The notes: a model not told the origin generated them from the letters alone. DNA of 16,586 bases from an uncultured Prevotella sp. (GCA_900540885.1 UQHJ01000048.1:1-16586); one strand, 5' to 3'. Positions 1 through 8,109 are shown, counted from the stretch's first letter. Program-made: numbers and translations.

Positions 1-4
1 TTTG

Positions 5-77
5 TACACTCTCAGGGGTTCGAACCCTGGACCCACTGATTAAGAGTCAGTTGCTCTACCAACTGAGCTAAGAGTGC
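5..77 (-). tRNA. tRNA-Lys (anticodon CUU)
   Basis: Read on the minus strand this folds as a full cloverleaf. The acceptor stem is GCACTCT with AGAGTGT (one G-U pair). The D-arm is GCTCAGTTGGTAGAGC. The anticodon stem ACTGA/TCAGT holds the loop CTCTTAA, giving anticodon CTT, which reads the lysine codon AAG. The T-arm is CAGGG-TTCGAAC-CCCTG. The discriminator base is A at position 5. The 3' CCA is not encoded (the sequence continues CAAA), so it would be added after transcription. A strong promoter lies just upstream. Confidence 0.96.
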
Positions 78-102
78 AAGTCTCATTTCCGTTTTGCGAG
101 TG

Positions 103-134
103 CAAAGGTATGACATTATGGCTTACCAACCAAA
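103..134 (-). promoter_or_regulatory. Bacteroidetes-type promoter of tRNA-Lys
   Basis: On the minus strand TTTG (131-134) is followed after 20 nt by TACCTTTG (103-110), an exact match to the Bacteroidetes -33/-7 form TTTG-N19-21-TAnnTTTG. Transcription would start near position 98, about 20 nt before the mature tRNA 5' end. The stretch 135-273 upstream of it holds nothing else that I recognise. Confidence 0.8.
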
Positions 135-273
135 TGTTTTTGCGGTTTTTTTATCCTAAATCCTAAACATTGTTTCTTTGCTTGTTGAAAATCAATGATT
201 TGTGTATGATATTTTTTTGCTAATTAAGTGACTCTTAAGCACGCGTGTCGTAAATAAAGTCTTACAGTTTGGT

Positions 274-343
274 AAAAAATAGAGCATATTTGGCTTTCCT
301 AAGGTTCTATTTTGTAGAATTTTGAGGAAATCAAATATGCTCT
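274..343 (-). terminator. Intrinsic terminator of the glycoside hydrolase gene
   Basis: A long hairpin pairs 281-300 with 325-343: 12 perfect base pairs at the base, then a G-U pair, a one-base bulge and six more pairs. A small inner stem TTCTA/TAGAA (305-309/315-319) caps it. On the minus strand the stem is followed by ATTTTTTACC, a proper U-tract. It lies about 50 nt after the stop codon of the hydrolase gene. Confidence 0.85.
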
Positions 344-390
344 TTGAAATTTTACTGAATAGCAATATTTAATATTCAGTAGTTTCGCAT

Positions 391-3300
391 TTATTGTGCG
401 ACTTTCTTGCCGTCGATAATATTGACATTACCCTTTTGAGGCGTAGCCAAGCGGCGACCTGAGATGTCGTAGATTGTAGCATTGGTGTTGATGAACGGAT
501 TGTTCACCTCGCCAATCGCTGTGGTAGGACCTTTTGGATCGTCGGGAGTGGGCAATAGATCAAAGTTTCCATTGTCTACACCGTCAATTACGAATACCGA
601 AGAGGCGGGGAAGGTGAAGGTTATTTCTTTATCTACATCAATCGGTGTGTTTAAGTCGATGCCCTTCAAGCCACCGTCAACAGCAATCTTTTGATCAGCA
701 AAGGCACTGCTGAGCGTAATGGTCGTTTGTAATGAAGCAGGAATGTCGAACACCTTGCGCAAAGTGGTGGTCAAAGTACGCTCGTTTACGTCGGGGTTAC
801 GCAATGTGAGTGTAGTCTTCTTACCATTCCATGCAGCCCAACCGTAAGGATTGACTTTGCTGCCGTCCCAAGGATTACCGCCTACCCAGTGAATGTCGGG
901 CAATACATCAGCATTGCGCTCTTGCCATTCCATGCAGTCGGCTAAGTCTTTCCATAAAGCACCAGCCTTGCCGCTGTTGTCCTTAATTTCGTCCATTAAT
1001 GAGTAGTCGGTGTAAAGCTCTACCATACCCGAACCACAACCGAAGGCACAACGCATCTCGCGCAAAACACCATCATAGCTATAGTCAGAGGGTGTATAAG
1101 GCTTGCCCTTCTTACTGAGAATAAGTCCGTGCGTCATCAACGTGTTGATAGGGCAGAGAGGTGAACCTTGGGTAAAGATTTTGTAGACCATGTAGTCGCG
1201 ATACGTAATCCACTGCTCGCGGTCAGTACCTGTATTGCTAATTTTTGAGCAGTCAGCATCTTGACGCCAAATAGCATCGCTATAATGGAACCAGAAGGGT
1301 GAAGCCCATGTGCCGACAGTTGTGTTGTAGAATATGTTGGGGCGTGTCTTGCGCACGTCGCGCTCGATGCTGATAATAGCCTCAGCATTTTCGATACCAG
1401 TGTCACCCGCATCAGGACCATAAGCCGTGCCTTGCGCGCTGATACCGTCGAACTTGAAGAATCGGAAATCGTACTGCTTAATCATGTTGTTGCAGCAGTT
1501 GACAAAGTAGTTGTAGTAGTCTTGATTGCTTAACTGCATACCACCACGATTGTTCCAATACTTACGACGATACGTTCCGCTCTGACCATAACCACCTACG
1601 GGACCTAACCAAGCGCCAATGCCGGCTCCCATGCCTGTAGCAAGGTTGTTCTCGGTTGTAAAACCGTTGGGGAAGTTGGAGTTGAACGTCCATGTGCCAT
1701 AAGCGTCCCAACCATCGTCAAATACAAAGGCATAGGGGGTCTTGTTATATACGTCGTAGAACTTTTCCTTCCAATGATTAATTACGTCAACGCATTGTTC
1801 GCTGGTCATGTTGCCAGTGTAGTTTCCTTTCTTATTGTCAGGGTCGGAAGCATCGTACACGCCATTATTACCTACAGCGTTGTTGCGGTCGATGTTGAGT
1901 TCGTACCATGAAATGTAGACGGGGAGTGCGCGCCAAGGCACAGCACGTTCACGCTCGCTATAAGCCAGGAACGAACGACGTTGCTGACCGGGAGCTACGA
2001 GTCCTACAACAGAACTTACTTCCCAACTCTGTCCTTGCTTGAGCGTGGTGTTGCGGCGCCAATAACCTTGCATAGGCACCTCGGTGGGAGCTAACATGTG
2101 GAGCGTATCAACCTTGGTATAGTTCAGTACGATGTTGCCCGATGAGGTAAGTGCCTCATTCTTCTTTGACACCATCATACGCAATTTATACTTACCAGCT
2201 TGGGGTACCCAAAGCGTATAGGTGTTGGCATTCTTGGCCGTACCGGTAAAGCCTGCGTGATAGTCAGATGCTACAACACTATTGCTTTCGTCAAGTAGGT
2301 CGACGCCTACCATGTCGAGGCGGTTGTTACCGCTTGCATAATTAAAGGTAGTTGTAAATGTGCCACCGCCTACGTTGAAGTTGACACCCATTGACTTCTC
2401 TAACACGTTGGGGGCTGCTTGATCTTGTTCCTTTACGCGCCAAGGTATGTCGTCTGAAGCCATTTCAGTCCAAGATGAGGGTTGCCACAGTCGGGTGGTC
2501 TCATCGTCAACGTCGAAGTTGGTAAGGGCTTGTTCGGCATAGGGATTGTCGGGTGAAACGTTGAACTCAGCGCAGCAAGCAAATACGGCGCCATTCTGTG
2601 ACGACTTGATGAGCACCTTTACATAACGTGCCGTTACGGCTTGTGGCAATGCCACCCACACTTGGTTTTTAGAGTAAGTGAGTGTACCCGTATATTGTTT
2701 TGTAAGGTTGTTGGCGTCGTCGCCCGTGTAGATTTCAAAGTCTTTAATGTGGCCATTAACGTTACTTTCAGCTTGTCGCGTTACGATGCCTACTGAAGCT
2801 ATCGTCTGTGACTTTTGCATATCGACCATAAACCAGTGAGGCATGGCCTTATTGGTGTTGTCTGAATAGTGAGAATGCCAATAAGTATTGATGTTGCCGT
2901 CGATAATCGCCTCAGCCGAACCTGTGCCATTATCATTGTTATAACCATCAACGGTAACAGTCCAGCCTGTGCGGTCGTAAATGGTCATGTTGTCTTCAAC
3001 GCCCAAGGCTTTTACCTTATGTGCTTTTACTTCTTGCTTCGTGCCTGCTACCAAGTCGTAGAGTACAACGGGCACAGCCACCTTTTCACTAAAGGTAATG
3101 GTACCATTACTGTTAAAGTCACTGCGAGTCGTTCCAGCTACGAAGTAGCGTAGAACGTAAGCTCCAGCTTCAGGAATGTTGAGCGTATAGACATTGTTCT
3201 TCTTTTGTCCGCCTGTATAGCCTCCGTGATAGTCTTTAGCTAAAACCTTTCCCTGACCATCAACTACGTCAACGCCTACGATGTCAAGACGGTGGTTACC

Positions 3301-4155
3301 ACTTGTGTATTGGAAAGTGAGAGTTTGTTCACCAGCCTTACGGAATGAGATGTAACCGCGTGCACCACGCACATCGTCGGGTGATACGGCATTGTTGTCA
3401 ACCTTAATCTCTGAGTTGCGAATGTCAGTGGGAAGTTCGTCGCCGGGATTCCAGCTAAACGAGCTTGAGTTCCAACCCTTGGGGTTGAACGTGTCGTAAC
3501 CAGCATTAGCCACTTGCGCACTATTTACGCCCATTGGCGTTTCAAGTCCCGCAAATATCTTATTACTTGCCAACAATGCGCCGCGTGTGTTGCCCACAAC
3601 AACGGGAACGGTTTGAGCCGCTTCGTTGTCGACATTGTAGAGCATGGGGGTGATAGACTGCATGGCTTGGTCTTCATCAGCAGTTACGTCGAGAGTCGTG
3701 CGCAGGTAGTGTGAACCGTCACGTAGCACAGCGTGCCATGTAATGTTGAGCTTATCGCGTCTGAATACGGCTTTAATGGCCTTACCATTAAAGCGGTCAG
3801 AACCTTTCACAGCTTTTGCATCGCCTAATAGATCAACGAGTTCTACACTCTCTAATGTCATGTCAGAAGAGGTGAAGCTTGTTCCGTCTCCCAAGACTAC
3901 TTTAAAGAGTTCTGTACCAGGCTTGAGATTCATCTCTTCACAGCCATTAAAGATGAGTTTGCCCTCAGTTTTGACAAACTTGGCTGTTAACAAAGCATTC
4001 TTTAGGGTGTATTCATTGTTGGCCTCTGAAGCTGAAGCTACACCTGCTTGTTGCTCTTGTGGGAAAACGACCTTTTGCGCCACAATTCCCTGTCCGCTGC
4101 CTAAAATAAAGCAGCAGATAGAAGCGCCAATCCAGCGTTTCATGCTATTGTCCAT
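391..4155 (-). CDS. Secreted multidomain clan GH-D (GH36-like) glycoside hydrolase with F5/8C domain and sorting-like tail
   Basis: 1254 residues; M5 (4143) is an alternative start that gives a more typical signal peptide. Domains in order: signal peptide about 1-26; N-terminal beta-sandwich 45-212; repeat module A about 265-357; F5/8 type C (discoidin-like) carbohydrate-binding domain about 395-535; repeat module B about 587-680; return of the N-terminal fold to about 735; TIM-barrel-like catalytic domain about 740-1080; C-terminal beta-sandwich to 1190; short tail 1223-1254. The barrel shows FVFDDGWD (810-817), FKFDG with candidate nucleophile D903, and RQDAD with candidate acid/base D966 or D968, in the order expected of clan GH-D alpha-galactosidases. 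Substrate is an inference: an alpha-galactoside or alpha-N-acetylgalactosaminide, possibly on host or plant glycans. The tail (YDISGRRL, then KG and DGKKV) resembles short type IX secretion sorting domains of Prevotella, suggesting outer-membrane or extracellular placement. No SusC/SusD genes are adjacent. Confidence 0.85.
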   Translation of the reverse strand: MDNSMKRWIGASICCFILGSGQGIVAQKVVFPQEQQAGVASASEANNEYTLKNALLTAKFVKTEGKLIFNGCEEMNLKPGTELFKVVLGDGTSFTSSDMTLESVELVDLLGDAKAVKGSDRFNGKAIKAVFRRDKLNITWHAVLRDGSHYLRTTLDVTADEDQAMQSITPMLYNVDNEAAQTVPVVVGNTRGALLASNKIFAGLETPMGVNSAQVANAGYDTFNPKGWNSSSFSWNPGDELPTDIRNSEIKVDNNAVSPDDVRGARGYISFRKAGEQTLTFQYTSGNHRLDIVGVDVVDGQGKVLAKDYHGGYTGGQKKNNVYTLNIPEAGAYVLRYFVAGTTRSDFNSNGTITFSEKVAVPVVLYDLVAGTKQEVKAHKVKALGVEDNMTIYDRTGWTVTVDGYNNDNGTGSAEAIIDGNINTYWHSHYSDNTNKAMPHWFMVDMQKSQTIASVGIVTRQAESNVNGHIKDFEIYTGDDANNLTKQYTGTLTYSKNQVWVALPQAVTARYVKVLIKSSQNGAVFACCAEFNVSPDNPYAEQALTNFDVDDETTRLWQPSSWTEMASDDIPWRVKEQDQAAPNVLEKSMGVNFNVGGGTFTTTFNYASGNNRLDMVGVDLLDESNSVVASDYHAGFTGTAKNANTYTLWVPQAGKYKLRMMVSKKNEALTSSGNIVLNYTKVDTLHMLAPTEVPMQGYWRRNTTLKQGQSWEVSSVVGLVAPGQQRRSFLAYSERERAVPWRALPVYISWYELNIDRNNAVGNNGVYDASDPDNKKGNYTGNMTSEQCVDVINHWKEKFYDVYNKTPYAFVFDDGWDAYGTWTFNSNFPNGFTTENNLATGMGAGIGAWLGPVGGYGQSGTYRRKYWNNRGGMQLSNQDYYNYFVNCCNNMIKQYDFRFFKFDGISAQGTAYGPDAGDTGIENAEAIISIERDVRKTRPNIFYNTTVGTWASPFWFHYSDAIWRQDADCSKISNTGTDREQWITYRDYMVYKIFTQGSPLCPINTLMTHGLILSKKGKPYTPSDYSYDGVLREMRCAFGCGSGMVELYTDYSLMDEIKDNSGKAGALWKDLADCMEWQERNADVLPDIHWVGGNPWDGSKVNPYGWAAWNGKKTTLTLRNPDVNERTLTTTLRKVFDIPASLQTTITLSSAFADQKIAVDGGLKGIDLNTPIDVDKEITFTFPASSVFVIDGVDNGNFDLLPTPDDPKGPTTAIGEVNNPFINTNATIYDISGRRLATPQKGNVNIIDGKKVAQ

Positions 4156-4202
4156 TGTTAAGTAAATCTTTTTTTGTAGATGAGTAAAAGTTTTTCATAG
4201 GG

Positions 4203-4233
4203 CAAAGTTAGCTTTTTTACCCCCCCCCACAAA
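4203..4233 (-). promoter_or_regulatory. Promoter of the glycoside hydrolase with a G9 tract in the spacer
   Basis: On the minus strand TTTG (4230-4233) is separated by 19 nt from TAACTTTG (4203-4210), an exact match to the Bacteroidetes promoter form. The spacer reads T, nine G, T, six A, G, C. The predicted start of transcription is near 4198, giving a leader of about 43 nt. Two homopolymer runs within a promoter spacer are unusual and could make spacing length-variable. Confidence 0.75.
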
Positions 4234-4263
4234 GAAATGTACGAGAAATGGGGAATTTTTCTG

Positions 4264-4323
4264 TTGTATAACATACAAAACGTTCCTTTGAAGGCCTACA
4301 CAAATATTTCTGTTGAGCAACAG
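4264..4323. promoter_or_regulatory. Two short palindromes upstream of the hydrolase promoter
   Basis: TTGTAT-AAC-ATACAA (4264-4278) and CTGTTG-AG-CAACAG (4310-4323) are perfect inverted repeats of 6+6 bases, 31 and 77 bp upstream of the -33 element. Such sites could be operators, but no regulator gene is nearby and short palindromes arise by chance in AT-rich DNA. Confidence 0.25.
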
Positions 4324-4335
4324 TCTGATTGAGTA

Positions 4336-4392
4336 CAAAATAGGCTGCGAATCAGTAATACGAGTGAGTTCGATTAGCTGATTTGCAGCCTA
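4336..4392 (-). terminator. Intrinsic terminator of the C69 dipeptidase gene
   Basis: A 15-bp stem (4341-4355 with 4378-4392, one G-U pair) extends into a shorter inner stem (TAAT/ATTA and CGA/TCG). On the minus strand it is followed by TTTTG. It lies about 108 nt beyond the dipeptidase stop and ahead of the hydrolase promoter, so it separates the two units. The U-tract is short, so efficiency is uncertain. Confidence 0.65.
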
Positions 4393-4500
4393 TAATGGTA
4401 CAATATAGTTTCGTGCCTATCTTTTGTATAGATAAGTATGCATTTTGTGTAGACATGTCTGCCCGAAAAGCGCTTTAAGTCTTTCGGTTGGTATTTGGAC

Positions 4501-6168
4501 TTATTCTGGGATTAGATATTTATCGCCCGTCTCATTGATGATGACCTTGCGGAAGCTCTCGTTGAAGCCTGGGCGCTCAACAGCCTTGCCTAAACCATCG
4601 GGTGTAAGTTCAAACTTTTCTTCCTTTTCAGGTTTAATGGCTTGGTCGTTAAACTTCACGATAAGGTATTCGCCTAACTTTTTCCAACGCTGCATCATGG
4701 TTTGTGCGCATTCGGCAGAATAGTCTGTAAGGTAAGCTTTAGCGCGTGCGGGGTCTTCCTTTAATAGCATTTGAGCTTTATTCTCAATTTGTGCTTGTTG
4801 TGCTGCATATTTATCCTCTAACTCTTGACGTGCTTTCTTTAAACTTGGAAAGAGTTGTGAATAGCGAGGATAAACCATGTTGGCAACCCAGTTTTCAATC
4901 CAAAAGGCAGAGTTCCATGAGAAGGTTACTCCGTCAGCGTCTTTCGGATTGTAACATTCGGGTTCTTTAGTAGCAGAGCAATACACGGGAGTGTATGCTA
5001 CCATATTGGGATCGTCGTTGCCGTACCAAAGTACACCGCCTACAGCATTGGGCATGAAGTCGCGTAATTGAATAACGTAAGTGCCAGCTGTTTGTTGCGT
5101 TGAGATAGGACGTTCGTTAAAATATTTTTTGCCTTTATACTCCCATGACAAAGGGGTGGGGCGGTAGGGTGCTTCGTATGGACCTGCTCCAGCATCTTTC
5201 GTAATGTCAAAGGGTGTGCCTTCGTAGTGGTCGCGCATAGAGTTCATGACATCGTGCAACGAAAGCTTCTGTTTGGGCTTAAAATATAAAGGCATTACTT
5301 CTGCTTTACCAATATGTTTACCGTCGGCGTAGTCAAGGTATTTGTCCATGCCGTCTACCCACTTGTTGAAGAAACTCCACACGCGCGTTTCGCAGTAGCG
5401 AATGGCACTAAAGTTAGCGGGAGAGTAGGCATCGGCAAAAGAGAAGTTAGCGTCTTTTCCACTGAAAAAGCCTTGTTTGCGTGCAAAGGTGATAACGTCT
5501 TTGGCGTACATCACATTTTGCTTGTCTTTTAAATTGAATTTGTGAATGCGGCTTTGGTTGGCATGACATGCAATGCAGTCATCGGGAATGCGTACTGCAA
5601 CCCAAACCGTACCTTTCTCCTTAGGCCCCTTACCTATCATTTCGAGTATCCAAACTTCGTTAGGGTCGGCAATTGAGAAACTTTCGCCCTCTGAAGCATA
5701 ACCATATTCTTGCACCAAACTCGTCATAACCTTTATAGCTTCGCGTGCTGTCTTAGAACGTTGTAAGGCTATGGTCATGAGGCTTACGTAGTCAATCGTT
5801 CCTTTGGGGTCGACCAACTCTTCGCGTCCACCGAAGGTGGTTTCGGTGATACCAACTTGGTGTTCATTGATGTAGCCCATTACGGCATAAGTATAGGGCG
5901 CTTCAGGTATTTCGCCTAAATAGTGGTTCGTGTCGCCATCGATGATTTTACGCATTTCGCCTTTCGCGTGTTTGCCAGCGGGGAGATAGTGAAGACGGCC
6001 AAACATGCCATAGTCATCTTGGTTATAGGTGATGAAGGCAGAACCATCGGCTGAGGCCTTTTTACCCACTAAGAAACTGGTACACGCAGAGGCTTCTGGA
6101 GTAAATCCTATGAAGCCACATAAAGTAAGAAGTGCTGCGCCTATGCTGTTCTTGATACTTTTAATCAT
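4501..6168 (-). CDS. Exported C69-family dipeptidase (N-terminal cysteine nucleophile)
   Basis: 555 residues from the ATG at 6166-6168. An upstream in-frame ATG at 6219 is rejected because it lies inside a hairpin and would precede the signal peptide by 17 residues. A signal peptide (about 1-28) ends in ASA, and cleavage would expose Cys29 in ACTSFLVGKKASADGS, the N-terminal nucleophile of peptidase family C69 (dipeptidase A, Ntn-hydrolase fold). Other family features are NQDD (49-52), YINEHQVGITETTFGG (99-114) and HANQSRI (202-208). Residues about 442-475 look helical and charged. The enzyme should hydrolyse dipeptides in the periplasm, feeding amino-acid uptake. An exact CIACH sequence at 198-202 matches the haem-binding CXXCH pattern but sits where the family has its HANQ motif, so it is probably coincidental. 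No clear promoter of its own was seen. Confidence 0.9.
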   Translation of the reverse strand: MIKSIKNSIGAALLTLCGFIGFTPEASACTSFLVGKKASADGSAFITYNQDDYGMFGRLHYLPAGKHAKGEMRKIIDGDTNHYLGEIPEAPYTYAVMGYINEHQVGITETTFGGREELVDPKGTIDYVSLMTIALQRSKTAREAIKVMTSLVQEYGYASEGESFSIADPNEVWILEMIGKGPKEKGTVWVAVRIPDDCIACHANQSRIHKFNLKDKQNVMYAKDVITFARKQGFFSGKDANFSFADAYSPANFSAIRYCETRVWSFFNKWVDGMDKYLDYADGKHIGKAEVMPLYFKPKQKLSLHDVMNSMRDHYEGTPFDITKDAGAGPYEAPYRPTPLSWEYKGKKYFNERPISTQQTAGTYVIQLRDFMPNAVGGVLWYGNDDPNMVAYTPVYCSATKEPECYNPKDADGVTFSWNSAFWIENWVANMVYPRYSQLFPSLKKARQELEDKYAAQQAQIENKAQMLLKEDPARAKAYLTDYSAECAQTMMQRWKKLGEYLIVKFNDQAIKPEKEEKFELTPDGLGKAVERPGFNESFRKVIINETGDKYLIPE

Positions 6169-6191
6169 TCTTTTGCGTATTAATAATATTA

Positions 6192-6225
6192 AGAAGGATG
6201 TGTCAGCGCACTGGCACATCCTTTC
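6192..6225 (-). terminator. Hairpin between nadC and the dipeptidase gene
   Basis: AAGGATGTG (6194-6202) pairs with CACATCCTT (6215-6223), with an inner CAG/CTG stem around CGCA. It lies 48 nt after the nadC stop and 24 nt before the dipeptidase start. On the minus strand the following bases are only moderately U-rich (CTTAATATT), so it may be a weak terminator, or a stabilising 5' structure if the two genes are cotranscribed. Confidence 0.5.
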
Positions 6226-6272
6226 TTATGTATATAATATATTATTGTGTATCCTTTATTATGTATGGTGCG

Positions 6273-7121
6273 TTAGCAAGCTTTGAAAGACATATCCAGC
6301 CCCTTAACAGAGTGGGTGAGCGCTCCTACAGAGATGAAGTCGACTCCACATTCTGCATAGTCACGAAGAGTGTCGTAAGTAATGCCACCGCTTGATTCTG
6401 TTTCAAACTTGTGGGCGATAAGTTCTACGGCCTTTTTAGTGTCTTCAACAGAGAAGTTGTCAAGCATAATGCGGTCAGCACCGCCATGCGCCATTACTTG
6501 ATTGATCTCGTCAAAAGAGCGACATTCAATTTCAACCTTCAAGTTTAAGCCTTTTTCCTTTTGGTAGGCAGCGCAACGATCAAGTGCGTTGGCGATACCG
6601 CCAGCAAAGTCAATGTGATTGTCTTTCAACAAAATCATGTCAAAAAGTCCGATGCGGTGGTTGCAACCTCCGCCAATTTTGACAGCCTCTTTTTCAAGCA
6701 TACGCATACCAGGAGTGGTCTTGCGTGTGTCGAGTACACGCGTGTTAGTACCCTTTAAGCGTTCTACGTACTTGTTGGTCATAGTGGCAATACCGCTCAT
6801 ACGTTGCATTACGTTGAGCATTAAGCGTTCAGTCTGTAACAAGGAACGTACTTTGCCTGTAACAATCATAGGAACGTCGCCTGGCTTAACGTGGGCGCCG
6901 TCCTCCATTAATTGTTCAACCTGCATGGTAGAATCGAAGCGATGAAAGATTTCTTTTGCAATGCGCATACCAGCCAAGATGCCTTCTTCCTTAATAAGCA
7001 AGCGAGACTTGCCCATAGCATCTTCAGGTATGCAGCAAAGGGTTGTGTGGTCGCCGTCTCCAATGTCTTCAGAGAAGGCGAGGTCTATTAGTCTGTCATT
7101 CAGTTCGTCAACTGTATACAT
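6273..7121 (-). CDS. nadC: Nicotinate-nucleotide pyrophosphorylase (quinolinate phosphoribosyltransferase)
   Basis: 282 residues, the usual length for the family. It converts quinolinate and PRPP to nicotinate mononucleotide, CO2 and pyrophosphate in de novo NAD synthesis in the cytoplasm. Family signatures: EDIGDGDHT near the start (18-26), TERLMLNVMQRMSGIAT (97-113), DTRKTTPGMR (131-140) for substrate binding, GGGCNHR (150-156), ILLKDNH (163-169), VEIEC (196-200), IMLDN (218-222) and ISVGALTHS (263-271) in the barrel. nadA and nadB are not in the window, so it stands apart from the rest of its pathway. It is divergent from the DnaJ-like gene, with 185 bp between them. Confidence 0.97.
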   Translation of the reverse strand: MYTVDELNDRLIDLAFSEDIGDGDHTTLCCIPEDAMGKSRLLIKEEGILAGMRIAKEIFHRFDSTMQVEQLMEDGAHVKPGDVPMIVTGKVRSLLQTERLMLNVMQRMSGIATMTNKYVERLKGTNTRVLDTRKTTPGMRMLEKEAVKIGGGCNHRIGLFDMILLKDNHIDFAGGIANALDRCAAYQKEKGLNLKVEIECRSFDEINQVMAHGGADRIMLDNFSVEDTKKAVELIAHKFETESSGGITYDTLRDYAECGVDFISVGALTHSVKGLDMSFKAC

Positions 7122-7159
7122 AGCGTGTTAGTTTGTTGGTTTGTAATTGTTTCTATCTG

Positions 7160-7167
7160 CAAAATTA
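7160..7167 (-). promoter_or_regulatory. Candidate -7 element of nadC
   Basis: TAATTTTG on the minus strand matches TAnnTTTG and would give a leader of about 33 nt. No convincing -33 TTG is present at the expected distance, so only half of the promoter is supported. Confidence 0.45.
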
Positions 7168-7306
7168 CTGTTTTTATTTCGTAGTCTGTGCTGTTGCTGC
7201 TCTTTTTCGTTTTAAGCAATAGATAAAACGAGATTTTTACCTACTTATAAATGCGTTGGCACTGCTTTTGTAGGACGTTGTTTAGAATTATAAAATCTTT
7301 ATTGCT

Positions 7307-7999
7307 ATGGCATTCATTGATTATTACAAGATTATGGGAGTGTCGAAAGACATACCGCAAAAAGAGTTGAAAAAGGCATATTTAAAACGTGCAAAACAAT
7401 TTCACCCCGACTTACACCCTGATGATCCTAAGGCAAAGGCAAAGTTTCAGGCCTTGACGGAGGCTTATGACGTATTGTCAGACCCTGAAAAGCGGAGTAA
7501 GTATGATAAATATGGCGAGCAGTGGCAGCAGGCCGATGCTTTCGAACATGCCAACCAGCATGGAGGGCAAGGAGGAGAACATTATTATTATGGTGGCGGA
7601 GATGAAGGGTTTGACTTTAGTCAGTTTACAAATGGCTCTGGCTCATTCTCTTCTTTCTTTGAGGACTTGTTTGGTAAGGCTGGCGCACAGTCTCGGCGGA
7701 GGACGTCGCATGCGTATGCTGACCCTTACGAATACGATGCCCACGCTACAGTTAATATAGATATGTATACAGCCTTATTAGGTGGTGATATCATATTGCA
7801 AACGCAGGGAGGAAAGCTCAAATTGAAGGTAAAGCCCGGTACGCAAAATGGTAGTAAAATACGATTGCGCGGTAAGGGATACTTAAAGGCTGATGGCACG
7901 TATGGTAATCTTATCGTTACTTATAACATCGTGATGCCTACAAACTTGACTGAAGAACAACAAAACTTATTACGTCAAATGCAATCTCTTTCCCGCTAA
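7307..7999 (+). CDS. Short DnaJ/CbpA-like J-domain co-chaperone
   Basis: 230 residues. An N-terminal J domain (about 4-68) carries the HPD motif at 33-35 that stimulates the DnaK ATPase. A Gly/Phe-rich linker follows (about 86-123, including EHYYYGGGDEG and GSFSSFFEDLFG). The single remaining substrate-binding subdomain is at about 145-215 (YTALLGGDI, LKVKPGTQNGSKIRLRGKGY, GNLIVTYNIVMP) and aligns best with the second C-terminal subdomain of CbpA/DnaJ. There is no zinc-finger region, and the first C-terminal subdomain appears to be missing, since CbpA proteins are about 300 residues. It probably works with DnaK on unfolded proteins. No CbpM-like partner gene follows. The start has no strong Shine-Dalgarno, which is normal in Bacteroidetes. 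Confidence 0.92.
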   Translation: MAFIDYYKIMGVSKDIPQKELKKAYLKRAKQFHPDLHPDDPKAKAKFQALTEAYDVLSDPEKRSKYDKYGEQWQQADAFEHANQHGGQGGEHYYYGGGDEGFDFSQFTNGSGSFSSFFEDLFGKAGAQSRRRTSHAYADPYEYDAHATVNIDMYTALLGGDIILQTQGGKLKLKVKPGTQNGSKIRLRGKGYLKADGTYGNLIVTYNIVMPTNLTEEQQNLLRQMQSLSR

Positions 8000-8075
8000 A
8001 TTGGAAACAATGTATATCAAAACGTAATCTTTTGTTAAAAATAAAATTAAAAAGTATTGGTTAATAAGGTAAAAG

Positions 8076-8107
8076 TTTGCAAGGAGATGCGTAAAGCGTT
8101 ACTTTTG
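8076..8107 (+). promoter_or_regulatory. Orphan Bacteroidetes promoter in the intergenic region
   Basis: TTTG (8076-8079), 20 nt, then TACTTTTG (8100-8107): an exact match to the promoter form, with start expected near 8110-8113. It is not followed by a credible coding region before the terminator at 8144-8176. Confidence 0.65.
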
Positions 8108-8109
8108 CA

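Noticed and set aside
2869..3153. Plus-strand frames opposite the glycoside hydrolase (also near 3514-3714 and 3743-4165)
   Set aside because: All lie antisense within one continuous domain-rich gene, lack promoters, and encode no recognisable motif.
6083..6085. Cys29 of the C69 protein as a lipoprotein attachment site
   Set aside because: The preceding residues (ASA) fit signal peptidase I better than a lipobox, and this cysteine is the expected catalytic nucleophile.
6169..6219. N-terminal extension of the C69 dipeptidase
   Set aside because: The upstream ATG lies within a hairpin and adds 17 residues before a complete signal peptide.
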